Below, piece by piece: positions 51,021-62,847 of a stretch of DNA of 64,000 nucleotides. Positions within the stretch are counted from its first letter, which is position 1; each line of letters begins with the position of its first letter. The notes under the pieces were generated by a model. The model was not told the DNA's origin and did not search any database. It saw only the letters and a program-made list of their open reading frames with translations. The position numbers and the translations under genes are program-made. This stretch comes from Nonomuraea sediminis (GTDB lineage: Bacteria > Actinomycetota > Actinomycetes > Streptosporangiales > Streptosporangiaceae). The stretch lies in contig NZ_JAHDTI010000005.1 in NCBI RefSeq assembly GCF_018531495.1, positions 248,001 to 312,000 on the forward strand, in the 5' to 3' direction.

Positions 51021-52862
51021 TCAGCTGCCGGCGGCGCGGTCGCGGAGGAGGCGGCGTTGTTGTTCGAGGGCTACCAGTTCGCCGAACAGCTTGTTGTACT
51101 CCTGCTGCTCCTCGACCGGATTGAGCCGCTGGATGCGGGACTTGACCTGGGCGATGGCACGGTCGACGGCGATGGCCTCGATGGCGGCGAGCATGGCCGC
51201 GCCGTACCGCTCCTCGACGTGGGAGTCGGCGCGGATGGCCTCGACGGCGAAGCGCGTCACCAGCGCCCGAGCCGCCTCGTCGGGCGCGTGGTCGAGCAGC
51301 CGGTCGACCCACTCGCGCCCGCCGTGGCCTGCGGCGGCCGTGCCGCCGGCGGCGACGACGACGGTGTGCAGCGCGACGTGGTCGGGCGCGGTGAACGCCT
51401 GCGTGTCGAGCGCGTCGAAGCGCGGCCCGAGCAGCGCGGGACGCTGCACGGCCAGCTTGAGCAGCTCGCCTTCGACCTTCACGTTCGGGTCGACGGGCGC
51501 GGCCCTGGGCGCGCGCTGCGGGCGTCCCTGCTGGGCGCCGCCGACCTCGGCGATGCGCTGCATGACGAAGCGCTCGTCCATGAAGCCGAGCCAGCGGTCG
51601 AGGTCGATGGCGTAGCGCTTGCGCAGGCCGACGTCCTTGATCCCGGCCACGATGGGCGCCGCGGCGTCGAGCGCGGCGATCTTGCCTTCGTTGCTGCGCA
51701 GGTCGTAACGGGAGATGGTGGAGCGGATCGCGAACTGGAACAGCGGCTCCCGCGAGGCGACCAGGTCGCGCACGGCCGCGTCGCCCTGCTTGATGCGCAG
51801 GTCACAGGGGTCGAGCCCGTCGGGCTGGATGGCCACGTAGGTCTGGGTGACGAACTTCTGCTCGTCGGCGAAGGCCCGCAGCGCCGCCTTCTGCCCCGCC
51901 GCGTCGCCGTCGAAGGTGAAGATCACCTCACCCGTGGCGGCCGACTGGTCGAGCAGGAAGCGCCGCAGCACCTTGATGTGCTCCTCGCCGAACGAGGTGC
52001 CGCAGGTGGCCACCGCGGTCGGCACACCCGCGAGGTGGCAGGCCATCACGTCGGTGTAACCCTCGACGATCACTGCCTGCGACCGCTTGGAGATCTCCCG
52101 CTTGGCCAGGTCGATCCCGTAGAGCACCTGGGACTTCTTGTACAGCGGGGATTCGGGGGTGTTCAGGTATTTCGGGCCGTCGTCGGAGTCGATCAGCTTG
52201 CGCGCGCCGAACCCGATCACGTCGCCGGTGGCGTCCCTGATCGGCCAGATCAGCCGCCCGCGGAAGCGGTCGATCGGACCGCGCCGCCCCTCCTTGGCCA
52301 GCCCGCCCTTGATCAGCTCCTCGGCGGCGAACCCGCGCTGCATCAGGTGCCGGGCCAGCGCCTCCCACTCGTTGGGCGCGTAGCCCACGCCGAAGGTCTC
52401 GGCGTCGGCCCGCTCGAACCCCCGCTCCGACAGGAACCGCCGCCCGATCGCGGCCTCCGGGGTCAGCAGCTTGTCACGGTAGAACTCCGCGGCGGCCCTG
52501 TGCGCCTCGATCAGCCGCGCCCGCTCCCCATGGTCGCGCCGCGGCACGTAGCCGCCCTGCTCGTACTGCAGCTGGATCCCGGCCCGCTGCGCCAGCCTCT
52601 CGACAGCCTCGCTGAACCCCAGATGCTCGATCTTCTCGACGAACGTGATCACGTCGCCGCCTTCGCCGCAGCCGAAGCAGAAGTACATGCCGCGTTCGGG
52701 GGTCACGTTGAAGGAGGGGGACTTCTCATCGTGGAAGGGGCACAGGCCCTTGAGGTTGCCTCCGCCCGCGTTCCGCAACTGGATGTGCTCGCCGATCACA
52801 TCGGCGATCGGAGACCGCTCGCGCACGAGCGCAATGTCGACATCACGGATCCGTCCAGCCAC
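51021..52862 (-). CDS. dnaG: DNA primase
   Basis: The protein has 613 residues from a GTG at 52862 (VAGRIRDVDIALVRERSPIADVI). TACACT sits six bases upstream, which fits a leaderless transcript. The zinc-binding domain has Cys41, His44, Cys62 and Cys65. The TOPRIM catalytic core shows VIVEGYTDVMA and FTFDGDAAGQKA. The C-terminal helicase-binding domain ends at RLLRDRAAGS. It synthesises RNA primers at the replication fork with DnaB helicase. The sigma factor gene lies downstream, echoing the dnaG-rpoD neighbourhood of many bacteria. Confidence 0.97.
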   Translation of the reverse strand: MAGRIRDVDIALVRERSPIADVIGEHIQLRNAGGGNLKGLCPFHDEKSPSFNVTPERGMYFCFGCGEGGDVITFVEKIEHLGFSEAVERLAQRAGIQLQYEQGGYVPRRDHGERARLIEAHRAAAEFYRDKLLTPEAAIGRRFLSERGFERADAETFGVGYAPNEWEALARHLMQRGFAAEELIKGGLAKEGRRGPIDRFRGRLIWPIRDATGDVIGFGARKLIDSDDGPKYLNTPESPLYKKSQVLYGIDLAKREISKRSQAVIVEGYTDVMACHLAGVPTAVATCGTSFGEEHIKVLRRFLLDQSAATGEVIFTFDGDAAGQKAALRAFADEQKFVTQTYVAIQPDGLDPCDLRIKQGDAAVRDLVASREPLFQFAIRSTISRYDLRSNEGKIAALDAAAPIVAGIKDVGLRKRYAIDLDRWLGFMDERFVMQRIAEVGGAQQGRPQRAPRAAPVDPNVKVEGELLKLAVQRPALLGPRFDALDTQAFTAPDHVALHTVVVAAGGTAAAGHGGREWVDRLLDHAPDEAARALVTRFAVEAIRADSHVEERYGAAMLAAIEAIAVDRAIAQVKSRIQRLNPVEEQQEYNKLFGELVALEQQRRLLRDRAAGS

Positions 52863-53074
52863 GGATCGAGTGTATTGCCGCGCACCGACGCTTTCCGCCG
52901 TCATCGGAGCTTTCTGGTCGTACGGCGAGCCGCCCCCACCCGCCACCCGCCGACCCGCGCGGGCACCCGTCGAGCACGGTACTCGGGCGATGACCCGTCT
53001 CACCGCAACGAGGCACGGGAACCATCGTGACGGGTCTTGACGACCCGGCACGCGAATGATCCGATGTTTGCACT

Positions 53075-53093
53075 GTTAGGAAATTTTCTTAAC
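53075..53093. promoter_or_regulatory. Near-palindromic operator before secreted CBM protein gene
   Basis: GTTAGGAAATTTTCTTAAC matches its reverse complement at 16 of 19 positions. It is an AT-rich block 32 bases before the start of the secreted protein gene. Similar GGAAA/TTTCC palindromes precede secreted carbohydrate-enzyme genes in streptomycetes and are bound by ROK-type repressors (recalled, not verified here). Confidence 0.6.
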
Positions 53094-53124
53094 AAAAGCA
53101 ATCAATCGGCCTAAGGAGCGCACC

Positions 53125-54867
53125 ATGGTGTTACGGGCAGCACTGGTTGCCTTGGCCCTGCTCGCGGCCGCCCTGAGCGGCATGTCACCCGCCCAGGCGG
53201 CCGCCGTCCGCTACGAGGCGGAGAACGCCACGATCTCCCAGGGCGTCCTGGAGACCACCCACACAGGCTACTCAGGCACCGGGTACGTCAACGGCGACAA
53301 CGTGTCCGGCAGCTACGTCGAGTTCACCGTGACCGCCTCGGGACCGGCGAGCCTGGCCATCCGTTACGCCAACGGCACGACCACCTCCCGTCCCGCCACG
53401 GTCTCCGTCAACGGCACGGCGGTCGTCACCGCGCACGCCTTCGCGGGGACGGGCACCTGGGACACCTGGGCCACCTACACGCTCGACGCCCCGCTGCGCC
53501 CGGGCGCCAACACCGTGCGCATCACCGCGACCGGCTCGGGCGGCAATCCGAACCTGGACTACGTGGAGATCGACCAGAGCTCCGTCTACCAGGCCGAGTC
53601 CGCCACCCTGTCGCAGGCGAGCGTGGCGTCCAACCACACCGGGTTCACGGGCTCCGGCTTCGTGGACTACGTCAACACCACGGGCGGCTACGTCGAGTGG
53701 ACGATCACCTCGCCCGCCGCGGGCCGGGCCACCCTGACCCTGCGCTACGCCAACGGCACCACGGGCAACCGCCCGCTGGACGTCTCGGTCAACGGGACCG
53801 TGACCGCCGGGCCGTTCCCGCCGACCGCGAACTGGGACACCTGGGCGGACGTCGCGATCCCCGCCCAGCTGAACGCCGGGACGAACACCGTCAGGGCGAC
53901 GGCCACCACCGCGACGGGCGGCCCGAACCTGGACAAGCTGACGGTCTCGCCGGTCGACTCCCAGGCGCCCACGGCTCCCGGACAGCCCGCGCAGACCGCG
54001 ATCACGCCGAGCAGCGTCACGGCGACCTGGCCCGCCTCGAGCGACGACGTGGGCGTGGCCGCCTACGACCTGTTCGCCGACGGCGGCACGACGCCGTGCG
54101 GCACGACACGGACCACGACGGGCACGTGCGGGGGGCTGAACGCCGACGCCGACCACGTGGTCCACGTCGTCGCCCGCGACGCGGCGGGCAACGTGTCGCC
54201 GCCCAGTCCCGACCTGCGGGTCCACACGCCCGCCTCGACCAACCCGTACGGTGACCCGAACCTGGTGCCGATGTTCGACGGCACGACGCTGAACGGCTGG
54301 ACGCCGCACAACCCGGCCGGTTGGATCGTGCAGAACGGCGCCATCCACGGCACAGGGACGGCCGGCAGGGGCTGGATCTACTACAACAAGCAGCAGGTCG
54401 GCACGTTCCGCTGGATCTTCAGCGTGCGCCAGGTGACCGGCGACCACGCGCCCACGGTCCTGATCTGGGGCACGACGAACCCGATCCGCGACGCGCTGAG
54501 CGCCATCCAGTTCCAGCCGCCCAACGGCGGCCACTGGGACTACCGTCCCGGCCACAACGACAGCGGAGGCTCCCTGTTCACGACATATCCGCACACAAAG
54601 TGGGATGTCCATAACTGGGCGCAGTGCGAGATCGTCGCCAACCAGTCGACGGGCCAGGCCAAGATGGCCTGCTGCCCGCTCACGGCCGGCGCCCCCACCT
54701 GCACAGCGGTGCCGGTCCTCGGGTTCAAGGACGTCACCGCCGGCCAGGTCGGCCCGCTGGCCATCCAGATCCACAACGGCGGCATCCAGGACGAGTACCG
54801 CAGCCTGTATGTCGAATCCCCCGTCGTCATGAAACCTGACGACTTCATCACCACAGCACCGCAATAG
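53125..54867 (+). CDS. Secreted protein with two CBM35-like, fn3-like and DUF1080-like domains
   Basis: The protein has 580 residues, with AAGGAG 8 bases upstream. A signal peptide (MVLRAALVALALLAAALSG...AQAA) is followed by two ~125-residue carbohydrate-binding modules. Both open with YEAENATIS/YQAESATLS and hold a G-Y/F-V-N/D-Y-x-N motif and a closing NLDYVEI/NLDKLTV. An fn3-like segment (~280-365) links to a ~200-residue C-terminal domain beginning MFDGTTLNGWTPHN. That opening is typical of DUF1080 (LamG/concanavalin-like, including 3-keto-glycoside hydrolases). It is secreted and binds, perhaps hydrolyses, a polysaccharide or glycoside. Its stop lies 341 bases from the next gene. Confidence 0.87.
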   Translation: MVLRAALVALALLAAALSGMSPAQAAAVRYEAENATISQGVLETTHTGYSGTGYVNGDNVSGSYVEFTVTASGPASLAIRYANGTTTSRPATVSVNGTAVVTAHAFAGTGTWDTWATYTLDAPLRPGANTVRITATGSGGNPNLDYVEIDQSSVYQAESATLSQASVASNHTGFTGSGFVDYVNTTGGYVEWTITSPAAGRATLTLRYANGTTGNRPLDVSVNGTVTAGPFPPTANWDTWADVAIPAQLNAGTNTVRATATTATGGPNLDKLTVSPVDSQAPTAPGQPAQTAITPSSVTATWPASSDDVGVAAYDLFADGGTTPCGTTRTTTGTCGGLNADADHVVHVVARDAAGNVSPPSPDLRVHTPASTNPYGDPNLVPMFDGTTLNGWTPHNPAGWIVQNGAIHGTGTAGRGWIYYNKQQVGTFRWIFSVRQVTGDHAPTVLIWGTTNPIRDALSAIQFQPPNGGHWDYRPGHNDSGGSLFTTYPHTKWDVHNWAQCEIVANQSTGQAKMACCPLTAGAPTCTAVPVLGFKDVTAGQVGPLAIQIHNGGIQDEYRSLYVESPVVMKPDDFITTAPQ

Positions 54868-55208
54868 GCTCTCTCGCCGTCTTTCATGAGGTTGTACGGC
54901 TACCGCCACCCCACCCGCTCCCCGTCGCCTTGCGCGGGCCTCTGTCCATCACGGCACTCAGGTGATGACACATCCCGCCATAACAAGGCACGGGACCGGG
55001 TGGGGCCGGAGACCGAAGGGCCGCCGTGACAAGGCGCGGGACCGGATAGGTCGGCTCGAACGCGTGACGTTGCCGGGACCCTGCGTAAACGGGGAGGTAT
55101 CCGGAGATACCCGCATGTAACGGGAAAGCGGGAAACGTGCCATGCTCATCTCCGCCGTCGGCTAAAAAGGGAAAGGTTGTCGGCGATACCGTGACACGGG
55201 TGGAGATC
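54868..55208. other. Intergenic region with degenerate short repeats, no gene
   Basis: No frame with coding character is seen. Two related segments carry GACAAGGCGCGGGACCGG or AACAAGGCACGGGACCGG (about 54979 and 55029), a 50-base period. A weaker relative, AACGAGGCACGGGAACC, occurs at 53009, before the preceding gene. The last 60 bases hold the lipoprotein promoter. Confidence 0.5.
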
Positions 55209-56069
55209 ATGCGATCGGGGCATATCGGACGGCTGGCGCTGGTCGCCACGGGTGCCATGCTGCTGACCGGTGCCTGCGCGAAGGCGCCTGGCCTCGCGGG
55301 CGTCAGCGCCCAGGCGGCCACCACACCGCCGGCGACGAGCACCCCCGAGGTGACCGCGACGATCCCCACCCCCAGCCCCACGCCCGGCCACCAGGCGGCG
55401 GTCCGGCCGCAGGGCGAGGACCCGGTCAGGGTGCCCCCGCCGAAGGTGTCGAAGTACAGCTACGTCTTCCCCGTCAAGGGCTGCAGGATCACCTACCAGC
55501 GCAAGCTGCTCGTGCTGCCGAAGACGACCATCTGGGCGGCGAAGGGCTGCGCGTTCGTGGCCCCGGTGAGCGGCGTGGTCGACGAGGTCAACGGCCGCAA
55601 CAAGTGGCGCCCGTCAACGGACATGGGCCAGGACCGCGAGGGCCGCTTCGTCACGATCATCGGCGACGACGGCGTCCGGTATCTCGGCGGCCACCTGGAC
55701 ACGGTCACCGACGGGATCAAGCCCGGCATGCGGGTCGGGGCGGGCCAGACCCTCGGCACGATCGGCAAGTCGGGCAACGCCCGTGACGCGGGCACGAACC
55801 TGTACTTCGCGATCTCCTGGAAGACCGGCCCGCAGTACTGGTGGGTGCGCCGCGGCATGGTCAACCCGTGGGACTACCTGGACGCCTGGCTGTCGGGCAA
55901 CCCGACGCTGTCGCCGCGGGACGCCACGTTCGCGATGCGCGCCAGGATGGGCGAGACGCCGAAGTGCGCGGTCCAGTGCAAGTCGAAGAAGCAGCCGCAG
56001 TCGGCCAAGACCAGCCAGCCCACCGAGCCGCCGGTCACGATCCCGACGATAGCTGCTTCGCAGGGATGA
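55209..56069 (+). CDS. LytM/M23-fold lipoprotein lacking metal ligands
   Basis: The protein has 286 residues from the ATG at 55209 (MRSGHIGRLALVATGAMLLTGAC), chosen because a lipobox with Cys23 follows; an upstream GTG at 55191 is possible. A Pro/Thr linker (~35-75) leads to an M23-type beta domain with FVAPVSGVVDEVNG, RFVTIIGDDGVRYLGGHLD and TLGTIGKSGNARDAGTNLYFAIS. The usual HxxxD zinc-ligand segment just before FVAP (as in HHDYPATDIF) reads RKLLVLPKTTIW, with neither His nor Asp, and the final HxH His is also altered. It is therefore probably a non-catalytic cell-wall or amidase-activator protein. Confidence 0.82.
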   Translation: MRSGHIGRLALVATGAMLLTGACAKAPGLAGVSAQAATTPPATSTPEVTATIPTPSPTPGHQAAVRPQGEDPVRVPPPKVSKYSYVFPVKGCRITYQRKLLVLPKTTIWAAKGCAFVAPVSGVVDEVNGRNKWRPSTDMGQDREGRFVTIIGDDGVRYLGGHLDTVTDGIKPGMRVGAGQTLGTIGKSGNARDAGTNLYFAISWKTGPQYWWVRRGMVNPWDYLDAWLSGNPTLSPRDATFAMRARMGETPKCAVQCKSKKQPQSAKTSQPTEPPVTIPTIAASQG

Positions 56070-57195
56070 CGGCCTTGGAGCGGATCAGCTCCTGGATCTC
56101 GCCGACCACGTCCCAGACGTTGACGTTCATCCCGGCGATCACCCGGCCGTCGCGCAGCCAGTAGGCGATGAACTCCAGGTCCTCCACGGACCCGCGGTAG
56201 GCGATCTCGTCGTACCCGGTCACGTCGCCGGAGAACTCCATCCCCAGCTCGAACTGGTCGGTGAAGAAGTACGGCACGCGGTCGTAGACGACGTCCTGCC
56301 CGAGCATGGACCTGGCCGCCGCGGGCCCGCCGTTCAGCGCGTTGGCCCAGTGCTCGACGCGCAGCCGCCTGCCGTACAGCGGGTTGAAGGACTCGGCGAC
56401 GTCGCCGGCGGCGTAGACGTCGGGGTGCGAGGTGCGCAGCGAGGCGTCGGTGAGGATGCCGTCGCCGACGTCGAGACCGGCCTCGCGGGCCAGCCCGACC
56501 TCGGGCGCGGCGCCGATGCCGGCGACGACGAGGTCGGATTGGAGGCGCTCGCCGGTGCTGAGCGTTACCCCGGTGGAGGTGATCTCGGCGACCGCGGTGC
56601 CATGCCGCAGTTCGACGCCGTGGCCGCGCTGCACGCGGGCGAAGACCTCGCCGAGTTCGGGCCCGAGCGGGACGTGCAGCGGCGTGGGCGCGGGCTCGAC
56701 GATGGTGACCTCGCATCCGGCCAGCCGGGCGGCGGCCGACACCTCCAGGCCGATCCATCCGGCGCCGACCACGATCACCCGCTCGGCGGCGGCCAGGCGC
56801 TCGCGCAGGACCTCGCTCTCGCCGACCGTGCGCAGGTAGAGCGCGGGCCCAGGCAGGCGCCTGGCCGTGGAGCCGGTGGCGATGAGCAGCTTGTCGTACG
56901 GAAGGCGCGAGCCGTCGGAGAGCCTGACGGTGTGCCCCTCCAGGTCGATGCCCGTGGCGCGGACGCCGAGCCGGAGGTCCACGTCGTGCTCGGCGTACCA
57001 GCCGGGTTCGTGAACGAAGATCTTCTCGCGCTCGCTCTTGCCTTGAAGGTATTCCTTCGACAGCGGCGGTCGTTCGTAGGGCCGTTCGGTCTCCGCGCCG
57101 ATCAGCACGATCTCGTCGTCGAAGCCTTCTTCACGCAGTGTCTGCGCCGCTTTGGCCCCCGCCAGACCGGCACCGAGGATCACAAATCTGGCCAT
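56035..57195 (-). CDS. Ferredoxin-reductase-type FAD-dependent oxidoreductase
   Basis: The protein has 386 residues (MARFVILGAGLAGAKAAQTLREEGFDDEIVLIGAE). The FAD Rossmann motif GAGLAGAKAA, the ERPYERPPLSKEYLQG flavin-contact segment and the NAD(P) motif VVGAGWIGLEVSAAARLAG are textbook for rubredoxin/ferredoxin reductases of the AIF/BphA4 group; VYAAGDVAE closes FAD binding. It passes electrons from NAD(P)H to ferredoxin or similar proteins. The electron acceptor is not adjacent; a possible recipient is the NOS at 31 kb (speculative). It overlaps the end of the convergent lipoprotein gene by 35 bases. Confidence 0.93.
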   Translation of the reverse strand: MARFVILGAGLAGAKAAQTLREEGFDDEIVLIGAETERPYERPPLSKEYLQGKSEREKIFVHEPGWYAEHDVDLRLGVRATGIDLEGHTVRLSDGSRLPYDKLLIATGSTARRLPGPALYLRTVGESEVLRERLAAAERVIVVGAGWIGLEVSAAARLAGCEVTIVEPAPTPLHVPLGPELGEVFARVQRGHGVELRHGTAVAEITSTGVTLSTGERLQSDLVVAGIGAAPEVGLAREAGLDVGDGILTDASLRTSHPDVYAAGDVAESFNPLYGRRLRVEHWANALNGGPAAARSMLGQDVVYDRVPYFFTDQFELGMEFSGDVTGYDEIAYRGSVEDLEFIAYWLRDGRVIAGMNVNVWDVVGEIQELIRSKAVIPAKQLSSGS

Positions 57196-57219
57196 TGTTC
57201 AAGTATCCGCCCGCCGAAG

Positions 57220-58440
57220 TCATCCGGAAAGGCGCTTGTGCCAGGCCACGGCCGAGGTGTCGGTGAGCGAGGCGATCTGGTCGATCACCACCCGCATCCT
57301 GGCCGCGTCGTCGGCCGCCCCCTGGAAGGCGGGCCTGAAGGCGGGTTCCAGCGTGACGGGCGCGCCCAGCGTGATCAGCGAGGCCAGCTCGGTGATCAGG
57401 TCCCGCTGGCGGGCCTGGACGGCGTGGTGGTCGTCGGTGGTCATGACGTAGTGGGCGGTGATGCCCTTGAGCAGCGCGCATTCCAGCCGGGTGGCCCTGG
57501 GCACGATCAGGTCGGCGCGGTGGCGCGAGCCGTACGCGCCGAGTGTGGCGGTCTGCGCGGACCTGCAGAAGCGTCCGATGAGCCCGCTGGTGAGGGCCTT
57601 GAGCCCGGCCAGGTCGGCGAGCGTGGCGGCGAAGTGGCGCGGCCAGAGCGGGTCGGCGACCAGGCGGGCGAAGACCTCCTCCAGCTCGGCGCACTCGGCG
57701 TCGGGCGCGTACCAGGCGCGGGTGAGCTCGCAGACCTGACTGCGCTCGATCGGCGAGCGCAGCGCCTCGGGCGTGACGTGGCCGGAGTGCAGGGCGTCCT
57801 CGAGGTCGTGGACGGAATAGGCGACGTCGTCGGCCCAGTCCATGATCTGCGCCTCGAAGCTGACGCGGCCCTCGGGGGCGCCGTCCCTGATCCACCCGAA
57901 CACGGGCAGGTCGTCCTCGTAGACGCCGAACTTCGCCGACACGGACCTGGTCCACGGGTACTTGATGGAGGCGTCCAGCGCGGCTCTGGTCAGGTTGAGC
58001 CCGGCGCTCGTGCCGGTCTCGGTGAGCACCTTGGCCTCCAGCCTGGTCAGCAGGCGCAGGCTCTGCGCGTTGCCCTCGAACCCGCCGCAGGAGGCGGCCA
58101 GCTGGTTGAGCGCCATCTCGCCGTTGTGGCCGAAAGGCGGATGCCCCAGGTCGTGGGCCAGGCAGGCGGTCTCGACCAGGTCGGGGTCGACGCCGAGGGT
58201 GGCGCCCATCTCCCTGCCGACCTGTGCGCACTCCAGCGAGTGCGTGAGCCGGGTGCGGGGGATGTGCTGGCCGCCGCCGGGCGCCTCGACCGGCCCCACC
58301 ACCTGGGTCTTCGCGGCCAGCCTGCGCAGCGCGGCGCTGTGGAGCACGCGGGCCCTGTCGCGTTCGAACGCGCTCCGCTCAGGGTTGCCGGGCGGTTCCG
58401 GCACCCACCGCTCCTGGTCGTGCGCGTCGTAGCGGGTCAT
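57220..58440 (-). CDS. dgt: Deoxyguanosinetriphosphate triphosphohydrolase-like protein
   Basis: The protein has 406 residues (MTRYDAHDQERWVPEPPGNPERSAFERDRARVLHSAALRRLAAKTQVV). HD-domain metal ligands are in RTRLTHSLECAQVGR, CLAHDLGHPPFGHNGE and MDWADDVAYSVHDLEDAL. The enzyme removes triphosphate from dNTPs, controlling pools. The length matches actinobacterial dgt (~420 aa). It sits 24 bases upstream of the flavoprotein gene on the same strand; dnaG, often a neighbour of dgt in actinobacteria, is 4 kb away. Confidence 0.95.
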   Translation of the reverse strand: MTRYDAHDQERWVPEPPGNPERSAFERDRARVLHSAALRRLAAKTQVVGPVEAPGGGQHIPRTRLTHSLECAQVGREMGATLGVDPDLVETACLAHDLGHPPFGHNGEMALNQLAASCGGFEGNAQSLRLLTRLEAKVLTETGTSAGLNLTRAALDASIKYPWTRSVSAKFGVYEDDLPVFGWIRDGAPEGRVSFEAQIMDWADDVAYSVHDLEDALHSGHVTPEALRSPIERSQVCELTRAWYAPDAECAELEEVFARLVADPLWPRHFAATLADLAGLKALTSGLIGRFCRSAQTATLGAYGSRHRADLIVPRATRLECALLKGITAHYVMTTDDHHAVQARQRDLITELASLITLGAPVTLEPAFRPAFQGAADDAARMRVVIDQIASLTDTSAVAWHKRLSG

Positions 58441-58518
58441 AAGTGCTGCGATTTTATCCGCTATTCGGTCTCCGCTAGTGTCGAGACCGCCGGTACCCCT
58501 CCCCCGGAGCCTCACCTC

Positions 58519-59984
58519 ATGACGACAGCGTTCCGTGCAGTGTTGGCCTTCGCGTTGCTGGCGGGCTTCTATGTTCTGGTCGGCCTGGTGCTGGCCGCCG
58601 CGGTGTTCTTCGATGTTCTCCTTTTCGTCAGATTCGGGGCCGCCGAGCTGAAGGTGGCGATCGTGCTGACGCTGGCCGCGGGCGCGCTGGTGCAGGCGCT
58701 GTTCATGGCGGGCAGGCGGCGCTCGGGCGAGCAGCCGGGCGTGTCGGTCACCCGCGAGCAGGAGCCGGTGCTCTGGCAGACGGTCGAGGACCTGGCCCTG
58801 CGGGTGCGCACCGCTCCGCCCGACGAGCTGCGCCTGGTCGCCGAGGTCAACGCCGCCGTGTCGGAGGACACCAAGATGCTGGGCCTGCGGGCCACCCGGC
58901 GCCGCATGTACATCGGGCTGCCGCTGCTGCAGCAGCTCACGGTGGACGAGATGCGCGCCGTGCTGGGGCATGAGCTCGGCCACTACAGCGGCGCGCACAC
59001 CCGGTTGGGCGCGCCCGTCTACCGCGGGCGGGTGTCGCTGATCGCGACCGTGGCGGGCTTGTCCAACCACCCGTTCATCCAGCGGCTGTTCGCCCTGTAC
59101 GCCAAGCTCTACCTGCGCGCCTCGCAGGCCGTGTCGCGACGGCAGGAGCTCGAGGCGGACCAGCTGGCGGTGGCGATCGGCGGCCGTCAGGCCACGAGCG
59201 AGGCGCTGCGCAAGATCCACGCCACCGCCGCCGCCTGGGACCTGTACGCCGGCAACTACCTCGCGCTGGCGGGCGTGGCGGGCGCGCGGCCGACGAAGGT
59301 CTTCGGCGGCTTCCGCGCCCTGATGGACGACCCGGTACGGCAGGCCGAGGTGGCCCAGGCGGGCGCCGAGCCGGAGCGGACCTCGCCCTACGACTCGCAT
59401 CCGAGCCTGGCCGACCGGCTGGCCGCGATCGGGCACCTGCCCGAGCCCATGCTGGTGCCCGACCCCCGCCCGGCGCTGACCCTGCTGCGCGACCCGGACA
59501 TGGCCGTGCAGGCCGTGGAGCACTCGCTGTGGACCGACGAGGCGCTGGCGCTGCGCGCGGTCTCCTGGGAGGAACTGGTGGCCGAGGGGACGTACTTCAC
59601 CCGCAACGCCGAGGCGCTGCGCGACCTGGCCATGGCGGGCCAGAAGGTGATGGGCGCCACCAAGCCCTACCTGGACGCCGCCTTCGAGGCGATGGCCCGC
59701 GGGCAGCAGGCGGCGCTGGAGGCCGAACTGCGCGCCCTCGGCTGGAACCCGTCCGAGACGCTGCTGTCGGGCGTGCTCGTCCGGGCGCTGGAGGGCGTGC
59801 TCATCACGCACGGCCAGGCCCGCTGGCACCTGTCCTGGTCGGGCCCAGCCCGTCTGCTGTTCGACGACGGCGAGGAGGTACGGCTGGCCGAGTACGCCGC
59901 CCGGGTGGCGGGTGACTCCTCGGCCGTGCCCGGGTTGCGCGAGTGGCTCGGCAACCAGGGCGTGCCCTACGACTACGTGCCCGA

Positions 59985-59988
<4 letters not shown>
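58519..59988 (+). CDS. M48-family membrane metalloprotease
   Basis: The protein has 489 residues (MTTAFRAVLAFALLAGFYVLVGLVLAAAVFFDVLLFVRFG); GGAGCC lies upstream. Two N-terminal TM helices precede the catalytic domain with HELGH near 150 and the third zinc-ligand Glu in RRQELEADQLAV near 212. A C-terminal ~180-residue extension (QKVMGATKPYLDAAFEAMARGQQAALEAELRALGWNP) is not typical of HtpX. M48 proteases degrade misfolded or damaged membrane proteins. Convergent with ppdK, overlapping its stop by 4 bases. Confidence 0.92.
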
Positions 59989-62618
<2,630 letters not shown>

Positions 62619-62757
62619 CACAGCTCCAATCGACGCCTCTGACCCGGACTCTACAGGCGGTATTGATGATGAAACTGCACCCATCGGCTAACTCACCGTT
62701 TCCCCAGGTGAACCACCTATAACCGGTCTAATCCAATTAAAATTCTGGTGAGAGGCG

Positions 62758-62789
62758 AATTGGTTTATACCAATTGGTTTACACCAATT
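62758..62789. promoter_or_regulatory. Two overlapping AATTGGT/ACCAATT palindromes
   Basis: AATTGGTTTATACCAATT and AATTGGTTTACACCAATT share their central AATT, giving a 14-base tandem period. Each is an inverted repeat of 7-base arms. They sit between the divergent ppdK (62618) and cytochrome b (62848) starts in a markedly AT-rich stretch; TCCAATTA at 62731 may be a further half-site. They are strong operator candidates; the regulator is not in the window. Confidence 0.7.
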
Positions 62790-62847
62790 CTTGATATGCC
62801 GGAAGTGGAGGTGCAGAATCGGATCATCACCCCCACGGGAGGCGCCG

